Positions 1 through 11,065 of a stretch of 25,766 nucleotides of DNA are shown here, in pieces. The translations under genes and the position numbers were made by a program. How positions within the stretch are numbered: position 1 is the stretch's first letter; every line of letters starts with the position of its first letter. Source of the DNA: Chromera velia. Lineage: Eukaryota > Sar > Chromeraceae. The stretch covers positions 1-25,766 of the forward strand of contig JAHBMJ010001786.1 of the NCBI GenBank assembly GCA_018398765.1, written 5' to 3'. The notes under the pieces are model-generated. The model searched no databases, was not told the DNA's origin, and saw only the letters and a program-made list of their open reading frames with translations.

Positions 1-1211
1 GGGGGGGGGGGAGGGGGCATCTTGTGCTCCATCTTGGGGCCAGGAGGGGAGGTGGAAAGGAAGGGGGCGGCGGGTTGGGTCTTTGCAGAAGCTGTTGGCT
101 GTGCCTGTGGGGGTTTTGCGAGAAGTCCTTTGGCTTTGGGGGCAAGCGGGTTGGCTTGAGTGGGGGGGGGCGGTGTGGCGATGGTGGCAGAGGGGGGGGG
201 GTTCATTGTGGCGGGGGCAGAGGCTGCGGAGGGAAGGGGTAAAAGCCCCCCTCCTGTGGCATCCCGATTGGCAGATTTTCCCACGGGGGAGTCTCCCATT
301 GGAATTGGGTCTGGCAGTGGAGTCGGTCTGGGCAGGCCACTCTGTTGCGCTGCGAGCATGATTCGTCTGATTTCGTTGATCCGTTTTTCCATCCGATCAA
401 ACCAGTCGTCGTCGATCAGCTCCTCCTCTCGAGGCAGCTTCTTCTTTGCCAAAATGGCCTTCCTGCACCTCTCCCACTCCTCTGTTTGGGGGGGGTCGTC
501 ACGGGGGGGGTTGGGCTTTCGGGGAAAATGCAGCTCGAGTCTTGCCAGACGTTGCTGTTTCTGTTGAGGCCACTTCTTGCCGCTCTTCACTCTGGGCGCA
601 TATGGACACCACTGGCTGTGGGACTGGAACTCCATCACATACCCACTCCATGTGCAGTCATCGTGCTTGCATACTGCAGGCAGGCAGGCAAGTATTCATG
701 TATATGAATGTGTCAAATACATATAGGTACAAATAGTTACTGATTGGGTGCAAAAAAAAACCACATCGAATACAGACTGCAGATGGAAGTTTTGCAACTC
801 GTCCACTGAATGGCCCTCCACTGACTTGCTCACGGAGTCAGGCAATGAATCAGCAAACCAATCAGTTCCTCCATGTCTCCTCGTTCCTATGGTCAATGCG
901 TTACGATTCACTTGGTCGGCTCTGGAGTCCGACCCATGGGACCTTACTAGGTCAGTCTGACTCAACCTGTACGAGAATTTCTTTGCATGTCAACACTTCT
1001 CAAAGAAGGCACAAGTCTAAATGAAAGAAGGAATGTTTCTCGATGTCCACCCTCCCACCACACCGACCCACTGACTGACCAATAGGGAGTGACTGTATCA
1101 GTCTGAGCATGCGTCTGTACATCCCGCCTCGGTTTTGCGTCAGACTTTCGACCTCAGACGCCTTCCTAACTTCGTTACACTCTGGACACGAGGCAGACTG
1201 GCTGTTGTCTG

Positions 1212-1252
<41 letters not shown>

Positions 1253-3698
1253 ACGTTCTTTTTGTACACTAGGGACAGAGCAGCATCAAAGCAGATTTGG
1301 ACACCGGCAGGATCACCACTCGTCCTTTGTCTGTGAAGACACACACATTATGAGAATGGAACCCCCCCCAATATTACACCCCACCCCTTCACAGACCACT
1401 CACCTTCATCAGCATTTCTAGCTGCCACAGCGTAGCTCTTCTTGTCCTTCGAATTGTACTCCTTGAACCAGATTTCCAGGCACTTGTCGCAAAACACGTG
1501 CAGGCACGGCGTCACCAGTACAGGGTGCTCTACCACATGGAAGCAGATGGCGCACTCGGCCCTGAAAGAAAAAGGAAACAAACAGACAGGCAGCAGAAAG
1601 AAGGGAAAGGAAAGGAAAGGAACAGAGACGGTTAGAAGCACAAAGAGATGGAGTCAAGGGAGAGAGGTACACGCTATCTTTGGTATCCACTCACTTTATC
1701 TTGGCTCTCATCAGAAGGCGTGCAGGGAAGGGAAACATCTGACAGGGTGCGAAGGAAAACAGGGAAGGAAAACAAAAATCGGGTGGACAAAAAGCAAACA
1801 GGACAGGAAGGACCTGGCAACAAACAGACACAGCCCAGCGCACACATTCAGGCAGACAGGCAGGCAGACAGGCCCTTGATAGATTGAATGAAGATGCTGG
1901 AGGGATAAGGATACCGCCTCACGCATTCTCTCCCTCCTTCGAACGAACGATCTCTTCAAGCCTCAGACACCACATGCAGTCCACACAACCAAAACCGAAA
2001 GCCGAGAAAGCGAAGGAATGGAGGAAGACAAGGAAAAAGGAAGAGGGCAAAAGGGGACACAGCCAGAACATGTAAGCATGCAGAGAAACAACCATCCCCC
2101 CCCCCTCAACCCACCAGTGTGCTGGGAGAAGCAACTGACTCTCCTCCACGCGATGATCATAATTCCCATCATCTCCACCTCCACCTCCACCTCCCCCACT
2201 GGCATCTCCTGCCGACCCACTCGCTCCTGCTCCACCTGAGGCCCCCCCTTGTTGAGACCCCGACAGAGACAGAGATGGATTGGCCGAAGAGGCAGCCGCA
2301 GAATAGGCAACCCCACCTCCACTCAAACTCCCTCCTCCTGGTGCCCCCACTTGAGGTTCACTTGCTCTTCTGCCCTCTAGGCCCGGACCCCCTGCACCTC
2401 CAGCCCCCGGGGCAGCACCCCACACAGAGGCGGCAGCGGCAGAAGCGGCAGCGGCAGCACTGGAGGAAGAGGCAGCACCGGACCCGGAGGCTCTCGACGG
2501 CTGGTTGCGTCTCTGCTGGGCCTTCTGCTGCTCCCTCTGCTTTATCAACTTTTCTGCACATGAAGAACGCAACTTATTCAGAAAAGATTGGATAGTCCGG
2601 ATAGGGACATGAGACAACAAACTTGAAATTCTTTCCTCTCAGACACGCAGAAAGTGATTCACACGCGCGACGTTCAGGCGCTGCCTGCATACTGCAGTTG
2701 TACGTGCTCCTCCTCTACCTTCGAATCGCCCAACATTGACGAACACGCCACACCCCACAGACAGATCCATAGAGGGAACAAGACAGAGAGCATACAGACA
2801 GACGACGAAGAAACACATGGACAAACGGATAGAGCGCATTCACGTGCAGAAAGAAGAAATGCGAGCACAATTTGTGCTGTGATTGTAGACAACGCCGACG
2901 AAGGCAGGCTTCACGTGAGAGAGACCAACAGACAGACGGACACGGCAGCTGACCGTATGCTTTCTGAGCCGCTTCTTGTTCTCCTTTTCCGTGTGCGAAT
3001 CTGCATTCCTTTGCCGAGAACAAGCAGCAGCCCTGCAGAATGGACAAGAAGAGACAGACGCAGAGACAGAGAGTGCGAAAGGTTTATGGGGGCCTAAATC
3101 TTAATCGTGCGCAGAAAAAAAGGGGATTATCAGAGAGGATGTGTGTGCACTTCTCTCTTGAGAGAGATTGTTGAAGGCCCCGCCTTCCCGACCTGCTCGC
3201 TCTTCATGCACCTTCTCTACCGCTGCCTAGTCTCAGTCCATCCAAGACCAACACGGCCGTAATCAATGCCTCATTCCTCCACTTCGATCGACCCCGCGCC
3301 CCAACAACCTAACTACCCAGCCCATCTGACGAGAAACTAATCCACCGACTTACACACCTCCTGCCACTTTTTGCACATGTCCAGTTTGGCTCGATCGTAC
3401 GGTTTTAGCTCGGCCTGCATGTATGAAGGGGCAGGCAAATAATGCGTAAAGAGAAAAGAAAACACGAATAAAAACAAAAAGAGAGTGACTGGACATGGAG
3501 AGAAGAGGGTTTCTACCAACCCAGCCAATAAGCGGACAGACTGTATGTTTCTTCTTCTCCCTTCTTTTCTTCACGCACACAACAGACAAGAAGAAAGAAA
3601 GAACAAAGACAATAGAACAACGTGGGCAGGGGGCCCGAAAGGTGAGAATTAAGCGCCCCTTACCTCTCCACCTCCCGACAGACTTTCACGTGATCATA

Positions 3699-3731
<33 letters not shown>

Positions 3732-4778
3732 AAGACTATATGGTTTCTTTCCCTGACAGGCTAAATGTTTCTTCTTCTCTCTTCTTTTCTTCATGTACAT
3801 AACAGGCAAAAAGAAAGAAGGAGCAAAGACAAAAAAACAGACCCTGACAGACTGTATGGCTTTTTCCCCTCCTCTTCTTCATGAACACAACAGACAAAAA
3901 GAAAGAAAACAACAGACAGACTATATGTTTCTTCTTCTCCCTTCTTTTCTTCATGAACAGACAGACAGAGCGACAGACAGAGAGAGAGACAGACAGACAG
4001 ACGAGTGCATGATGAAGAGGTGCGCGTGGTTCCTGACTGAAGGACCCCTTTGGAGAAACACGGGCATACTCCACTCTGATTGCACTACTCAATGAATGAA
4101 TTCCAATTCCCTCACGATCCCCTGCATTCATGCCCTGTGTGCAGACCTCTGTGTGTGCGCCTGGGCAGTTTTGGGGCTGGCTGGCGAACGGACACCGACC
4201 CTGCATGGGTGGATGCATGCATTGGATCGGAGTGTTTTTTTTGGAGTTTGCCCAGGAACATGAGACCACAAATTTGTTTTGATTTCTCTGTATGCTGTTT
4301 AAACAGCCTCCGTGCACTGAAGACTTGGAGGAATGATCTCAACCAAACGCAATTCATGGCCGAGGCACAAAGGGGAGAGGAGCGGACTGCGAAAATGAGA
4401 GGGGAAGAGTCTTGGTTTCATCCAAGGACTGATAACGGAAACACAGGAAGGAAGAAAGATCCTGTTCAAGGTGCGATCGAAAAGACAACTGCTATCTTCG
4501 GCTGTACGTTTGCACGGCGACAAGTCTGAAGGCACGCTGAGTTGCCAAAATTAGGATGCCGCTGGCCACGGTGTGAAGCAAATGGGATCTGACTGTCCGC
4601 GGATAACCAGCCTTGACGGAGGTTTCCGACGCGATGCCGAAAAATGAACAACAATTCGATTGACCCATCCTACAAAAACAGGGACAGGCAGAGAGTCGAC
4701 TGTCTGACTCACCACTTTGTGCATGGCACAGAGGCGGGTCTTCCACATGTGTTTCGGAACGTGAGACGACGACGACAT
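1..4778 (-). CDS. CCCH / RING / TRAF-like zinc-finger protein, putative E3 ubiquitin ligase (3' end outside window)
   Basis: Eight exons join in frame on the minus strand: 4778-4713, 4200-4147, 3414-3358, 3032-2954, 2553-2115, 1561-1404, 1208-1080 and 673-1. The last stays open to the window edge, so about 551 residues are visible and the C-terminus is missing. The start is the ATG at 4778 (MSSSSHVPKHMWKTRLC). Seen domains: CCCH finger 1, C17-x7-C25-x8-C34-x3-H38; CCCH finger 2, C54-x7-C62-x6-C69-x3-H73; a Ser/Ala/Gly-rich linker at about 100-220; a C3HC4 RING with C235, C238, C251, H253, C256, C259, C292 and C295; and a TRAF-like finger C329-x4-C334-x11-H346-x3-C350. A basic/acidic segment and a Pro-rich tail follow. 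RING proteins of this kind normally recruit an E2 enzyme, and CCCH fingers bind RNA, so an RNA-associated ubiquitin ligase is inferred. The order CCCH-CCCH-RING recalls makorins, but the makorin Cys-His motif and final CCCH are not seen. Intron phases agree at all seven junctions. The weakest donors are 4146 (gtctgc) and 3357 (gtgtgt). Confidence 0.85.
1209..1250. repeat. CA/GT microsatellite at an intron acceptor of the RING gene
   Basis: An almost pure CA run lies in the intron between the two RING exons. In the sense of the gene it is GT, and it ends in the acceptor gtgcgtgcag directly before exon 7 (1208). Confidence 0.9.
3539..3962. repeat. Degenerate minisatellite inside intron 3-2 of the RING gene
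   Basis: Four diverged copies of a 45-65 bp unit lie at about 3539-3600, 3760-3820, 3851-3908 and 3919-3960. Each begins near ctgtatgtttcttcttctc, continues with cttcttttcttcatg, and most end in acaacagacaaaaagaaag. They are separated by AGAC tetranucleotide runs (3701-3733, 3957-4000). The unit lies wholly within the intron between 4147 and 3414. Confidence 0.75.
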
Positions 4779-5719
4779 TTTCGACAACGGCCTGCTGGAC
4801 TGCTGGTCACTCGGTCGGTGTGTTTCTCAGTCAAATTAGTCAGCCCCCCTCTCCCAACAGCACAGCGCTGGAGCACCAAGGGAGTTAAAGAAGGCTGGCT
4901 GTTCCTGCAGCCACACTCTGTAGAGGAATGGCCCGCCCCCTCCAAAAGAGAAAAAAAGAGGGCAGAGCAGATGAGAGACGCCTCGTTGGAGAGTCGTCTC
5001 TTCGTTTCAAATAACACTTCTTCTCCCAGAAAGTCCCTTCAGCTTCGTGTCAGCACCCACAGAGCAGACCGTATTGGTGTGTGAACACTGCGAACCGCAC
5101 AGACGGCTGGAATCAAAGGGCGGGCGACTGCAAAAACGGGATGAAATCTCTTTCCCGTCTTCAACCCGACGAAGAAGTGAAAAACACCACAGCTTGCCTT
5201 TGCCGCACGCTCACAGATCACTGATCTCTCTGGTTACCAATTTTTGCGTGGATGTCCAGAAATCCGTGTGAACTGGCGGGCAGATCACTGGCTTCTTGAA
5301 CCTCTTAATTCCTGCGTCGACCAACCGAGCATGGCATCCATATGCATCCATTGCATGGCGTCCATATGGCGTCCTGCCAAAAAAATCTGACGCACGCGCA
5401 GTGAGGTGCATGTGCGCGAACCCCCCCGGAAAGCCGCAATGCATGGCTCGGAATGGCTCCGCAACCTGTTTTCGCGCGTGCATGCACGGATACGCACGTA
5501 CGCGGTCCTCAGACGCAATACCTGCATCTTTCTGTGATTTCTTTTCCTCTCTCTATAGCTTCTTTCTGCATTAGGCGCTGTGTTCTGACGTGACCGACGT
5601 GCCCGTGAGTCAGTTGCTTCTTACAGTGTGGTCTGACACCCTGCGAAGAGGTGTTTCTACCGAATTTACACGTACACAAAAAACCGCAACAACAGCGCCT
5701 GACCTTTGTGGGTAGCAAG
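4779..5719. promoter_or_regulatory. Divergent (head-to-head) intergenic region between genes A and B
   Basis: The 941 bases between the two start codons hold no convincing coding exon and should contain both promoters and 5' untranslated regions. Notable sequence: two copies of GCATGGCRTCCATATG at 5329-5344 and 5353-5368, a palindrome GTGCATGCAC at 5478-5487, and a GCGC/ACGC-rich stretch at 5391-5420 and 5470-5505. TGCATGC-type words are also common in introns of this window, so they are not promoter-specific here. No TATA box was recognised. Confidence 0.5.
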
Positions 5720-8353
5720 ATGCGTTTCTTGCTTGGTGCCTTCGCCCTCCTAGCGGGCAGGCACGCATCAGGCGACAGCGTGATGGACTGCGTGCTCCAC
5801 CCGCCGGAGGACGCGAAGGAGTACGAGTCTTGTCCCTCCTTCTACAAGCTCTTTCCAAAAAATGAATCTCAGAAGTTTTCAATGTCACCAGGCCCGAACG
5901 GACAGTACTACGAGAACAAATCGAGCAGAGTGGGTCTGTCACATTTTGAGGACGAGGAGCGAGTGCAGGCTGTGATGTCTGAGAGTGTGAAGGCACAGGA
6001 CAACACGTACATCGCAAAGCTGTTCAGTGACATGAGCGGCATGTGGCTCTTCTCAGACGAGAACGGAGATGCCGTCGGAGCTCACTACACATTCGATCTT
6101 CTGGAGGCCAACCTGCCTCCTGAGGAAATGCACGTCCTCATGCCCTGCAAGAAAACTGCAGTACTGAAGATGGAGTGCAAACGTGAGTCCGGCCATCTGC
6201 ACTATGGACATCTGCACTATGCATGCATGTGTATTAATTGGATTCATTGACCTCTTTGGTGAGTGACTGACCTTGCTGAGCGATCGCGGCTTTGAGGTGG
6301 AATGCTGCTCTCTCTACTTGGAAAGTGCCGTCTATGTGACCCTCCTCCTGGGCTCTTCTTATATACCCTTCCTTCTTTTGTTTGTGTGCCTTTCTTGATG
6401 CGAGTTGACGGGAGGATCTGTAAGGAGTCACACATATGGACCTGACGCCAGCAGGACACTACACGAGAACTTCGTATACTCAAAGTCGAAAACGGTAAAA
6501 CAAGTGTGTGTGATATCATGAGACACATGAATGACAACGCGTGGTTGCAGCCTTTGACTGGTTGCCTCTTCTGGAGGTCGGGTGGAAAGACTCGGCCTGT
6601 ACGTGGACGGGTGTGTGCGAGGAGGAAGCAATGGAGTGCAGAAAAATTACACCGGTAGGTAGGAGGGTCAATGCATGAGGAAAGGGAGTTCGCTGTGTCT
6701 GACTCGCTTCTTCTCTCTACTCTTCTTTGCCGTGCTTCCTCATCTTTTTCAAATTCTGGAGCACCAAGATGCAGGCAAGCAGGCAGGAGTTCCCTTCCGG
6801 ATTCCCTTCGTATCCTCGCTGGCAAGCCTCCTCCTCACTTCCCCTTCCTGCCCCGCTCTCGTGTCAGAAGTGTTCTTGATTTCTCACACCTTTCTGGTTT
6901 TCCGTTCGCGCTCCCTCTGCCCCACCTTGTCCGCATGCAGTACTTCTCCAAGTGCTTGCCTGCCGAGGACTTCAACGAGGATGACACCTTCAAGGGAAAG
7001 CCGCAGAGCCTGAATGGCGCTTCCTCAGAGACGGAGACGGGGAAAGAGGGGGGAGAAAAGAACTCAACAAGCAAGGCGACGTACAAGAAGGTCACGGGAC
7101 CTGAGGCGGTTTGGCCCTGGGACAATTGCTATTTCTCTGGGCAGTGTGCAGTAGAGGGATACCAATGTTTCAAGAACACGAGATGGCCCCTCTTTGCGCA
7201 GTGCATGCCCGCAGAGAGCTGTCCTAGGCCGAGAGGGAAGGACACGCTGAAGTTGCAGGAGGTGTGGGGGGTCGATAAGGCTTCAGATATGACTCCACAG
7301 AAGGTGGGCCGCTATATAGCTGTGTGTTTGTGTGGGAGGGAAGCGGGAGAGAGAGGGAGTGTGTGAGAGAGGGGGTGGGGAAGGTGAAGAGTCATGAGAG
7401 TACTGACCAGTCTTTTTTGCCATCAAGGTCTTCAGTCTGCCTACCTGCTTGCCTGTCTGCTGAGCGATATGACGAGAAGATATGTCTCAAGGCACCAAAT
7501 TCGTTCTTTGAGTGCCAATGAAGACTGATGAGATTGGCTTTTAATCCTGATCGCTCACTTATTCCTCAAGATCTTCGGTTGATCAGAGTGTCTCCGGCAA
7601 TGGGGAATACAGCCTGTAAACGAGAATATTTTTCTCTATTCTCCCCTGCAGATGGTTCGTCGTCTTCTAGAGCACCCTGACAAAACAGGCTACCCCGCCG
7701 AGTGGAGAGGAGAGAACGGAGCCCTGAAGCGCAGGAGGTTGAAGGAGTGCGCAGAGAAGAACAGCGAGGTCGGTTCTCTGGCCTCCGCGAATTTCGCATA
7801 CAAGGCGGAGGACCATGTGAAGGCTGTGCAGTCTGTGTTCTCGAAGTGCGGGGACGAGTACTTTGACTTTGCCAAGGTGGACGAGGTGGAACAGCCTAAG
7901 GTTTTGGATTTGGATCTGTCTGATGTTTTGGACTTGGACAAAATCGATCTGGGGTTCGTCGGTTTGTGGATGAGTGCATGTGCGTGATGAAGCAGAATTT
8001 TTCTTTTATTTGTGTTGATGCGGTGCCGTCTCGGTCTTTGTGTGAATTGGTGCATGGTCTTTTTGAGAAGGTGGTTAGCTCGGGGGCTGTAGTTTTGTAT
8101 GCATCTCCAGCGAGAGATGTTGATCGAGGAGGAAATCTCAACGGAGATGCCCGTGATGTTGAGTTGGGGGAAGCCACAGAGAAAGAGAAACTCAGTCTGC
8201 CATGCCTTTCCCGTTCCTCCATGCCATCAGTTCTTTTTGTCTTTTTGTTTGGTGCAAAATGGCAGCGCTTTGCAGATCGACAAAGGCTTGTGTTCAATGA
8301 GAATGCACAAGGAGAAGTGGAGCAAGACATTCTTACACTGACTTGTTGCCTGC

Positions 8354-8388
<35 letters not shown>

Positions 8389-10833
8389 CCTGTCTGTCTG
8401 TCTGTCTGTCTGTCTGTCTGCCTGTCTGCCTGCCTGCCTGCCTGCCTGCTTGTCTGCAGATGGGACTGGATGGACGAGAAGCTCTACGAGGAGGCTGGAG
8501 GTTCAGAGGGCTGGGACTGTGACAACCCTCTGGGCCCTGAGGCTTCCTCTGACACGGGTGCCTTGAAGAGAGACGAGGCCCGTGTGACTGCATGGAAGAT
8601 GGGATTGGACCCTTGGGAGACTGTGCCTGAGACCAAAACCTCCAGACGGAGACGCCTGCAACAAATTGAGGTGGCCTCAAGCACCTTCAAGGGTCTACAG
8701 GCAACGCAGTACCAGGGAGAAGACACGTACTTTGCAGAGTCGAACCCCGATGTGTATGACCTCCCCCCGCCCCCGAAGGAGAAAGAGTACAGTTACTTCA
8801 AAAAGAAGATGTGCGGAGATGTCCCCTACCACTCATGGGCTCCCGATAAGAATTTGGCTTTCAAGCTCATGTGTGCCCCTCTGTACACCTGGGCCCCCAA
8901 CATCTTGTTGGCCCCCGGCTTCTACTTTGCCCCCAAGTTCACATGGGCCCCGGCCATCACCCTGGCACCTGAGACGATCCTGGCACCCAAGGGGGTCTGG
9001 GCACCTCTCATCCAGACAGGTCGGTTGGTTGGCTGCGTGCGAGCTGGGACAGGAATAGATAGATAACGAATCGTTTGGGGGTATCGGACTGGCTGGCAGA
9101 CAGACGGCCGGTTTTGTTTCCCTTCAAGTGTTCTTAATTCTTTATTTCAATCGTCTTGTTGGGAGACTCTGCAAGTCCATCCATACGTGCTTTGAATAGG
9201 GGGCTCTGACTTATACATCTCCATCCTTCATTCACATTGCACAAAGAAGATTGGAAGCACTACTCATTGAAAGCCTTGATCGATGCATGCACATGCACAC
9301 GCTCGCTACATTTAAATGAGAGTCGCAGGTCCGACAGTTGTGGCCGCCCCCCTGTGGGTATTCGCCCCCAAGATCGTCCTCGGAGGGCAGTTCGTGTTTG
9401 CACCCGAGAACGTGTTTATTCCTTTCATGGTGGCGGGAGTGGAGACGGTCCTCGCACCTCTCAATGTAATTCCAGGTAGGTCTGCCTGCTTGTGACTGCG
9501 CTCGCTTTGGGTCAATTTGCACTTGCTTGCGCATACATCCACATAGATAGAAGCACACACGCACAGAGGAGGGAGGAGGGGAAGATGTCTTTTTCTGAAG
9601 GCTGCAAAATTTCTTTCGGGAAACACAGAAGAAAAAACGTTGTAGAGGGCCTAAGGCACTTTTCTCGCAAGGGGCTGGGGAAATTGATCATTGTAGTAAA
9701 GCGAAAGGGGTACAAGCTTTCCTTTCTTTGGCTGCGACGCCCTGGAACGTCCCAAGACGTGTTTATTTTTTTCACCAACTCACTTCCTGAAGGTCGAAAG
9801 GGTTGAGCAAATACTCATCACCCACCCTTTGCACGAATTTTGTGCAGACATCTTTGCCGACTGGGTGTTCAAGAGGACAGACTTTGGGGAATCCAAAGTA
9901 AAGAGATTCGACGACAAGATCTTCAAAGCATCGGACAAGAAGTTCATCGCAGATAAATTGGACCCCGTCTTCACGTTCATCGAGGAGGTGGACTCAAAGG
10001 TCAGTCGGCTTATTGATTTTTCTGGCTGCATGGCACGTCTGTTTGCTTTCTCTGATTTCTTTCTTGTCAGAAGAGCTTGGAAACAAAGAAAGAGAAAAGA
10101 CCTGCACCTTAGATCACTTTCGAGCGTTGGAAGTCCTTATGAAATCTGATGGCCGCTGAGTGTTTGGAGAGGCCGTCAGTTTGTATTGCATCTCTGAGAG
10201 GAGTCGGAAAAACAACGGAACCATGAATGCAAATCAGCGAACACTTACATTTCTCTTGAACTTTTGTGGCTTTTTGGACGACTCTGAATTCCTGTCCCCG
10301 TCCGGGCACACACATCTTGAATCGAATCCTTTCAGGTTGGGGACGTCCCCCTTCCCCTGCCTCTCAGCGAGGAGAAGGCGAAGAAGATCGGATTGAGAAA
10401 GTCCCTCACTCTCGGTCAGTGGGAGGGGTTCAGGAAGAAAGAGTGCTCTCTCCCTCAGGCCCGATTTAATGGACGTTCTCTTCACTTCGTCTCAATGATT
10501 TTTCTCAGTTGGGTATCCTAGTCGCTTTCCACATTTGTCCTTCTGCCTGCTGTGTGTTTTTTGTTTGCGTTTCCTCTCTCAGCTGTTTGGCTCCTGGACA
10601 TATGATCAGTCTTGCACATTCCGATCTGAACCCTGCAGGTGCATTCTTCTACAGCGCCATTGGCCTGAAGGTAGTCTGCCCCAGGTATCGCGTAGACAAG
10701 GACAAGAAGCCACTGGAGCCCCTCAGCGTGAAGGTGTTCTACTATGAACCTAGGGACACCAGACTGAAGAAGGACGAGGAAGAGAAACTCTCAGACCAGT
10801 GAGTCACATTTTGTGTGGCGGTGTGTGTGTGTG

Positions 10834-10865
<32 letters not shown>

Positions 10866-10894
10866 TGTGTGTGTGTATGCGTATGTGTACGTGT

Positions 10895-10927
<33 letters not shown>

Positions 10928-11023
10928 GTTTAGAGATACAGGTATGACGTGTGTCTATGTGTGCGTTTGTGGCTCTTTCTCTATCTATCTATCCATCTAT
11001 ATCTATCTATCTATCTATCTATA

Positions 11024-11065
<42 letters not shown>

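Noticed and set aside
696..965. Minus-strand open frame between the RING exon and the last exon of gene A
   Set aside because: There is no phase-matched link from the RING exon. The splice 1080 to 673 fits phase and yields the TRAF-like finger.
1260..1331. Alternative exon after the acceptor cttcacag (minus strand), reading DKGRVVILPVSKSALMLLCP
   Set aside because: It is in the right phase but hits TAG directly after LCP and has no donor. Skipping it gives the complete RING.
1000..1344. Single continuous minus-strand frame with a CVCVCV run
   Set aside because: The run is the GT microsatellite of an intron. The RING needs a splice from 1404 to 1208, which also fits phase and acceptor.
2119..2595. 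His/Pro/Gln-rich plus-strand frame
   Set aside because: It is the antisense of the low-complexity Ser/Ala/Gly linker of gene A.
7966..8459. Open frame upstream of the exon at 8460, including the CTGT tract
   Set aside because: The lower part is a tetranucleotide repeat and the sequence before it is pyrimidine-rich intron. A clean acceptor lies at 8459.
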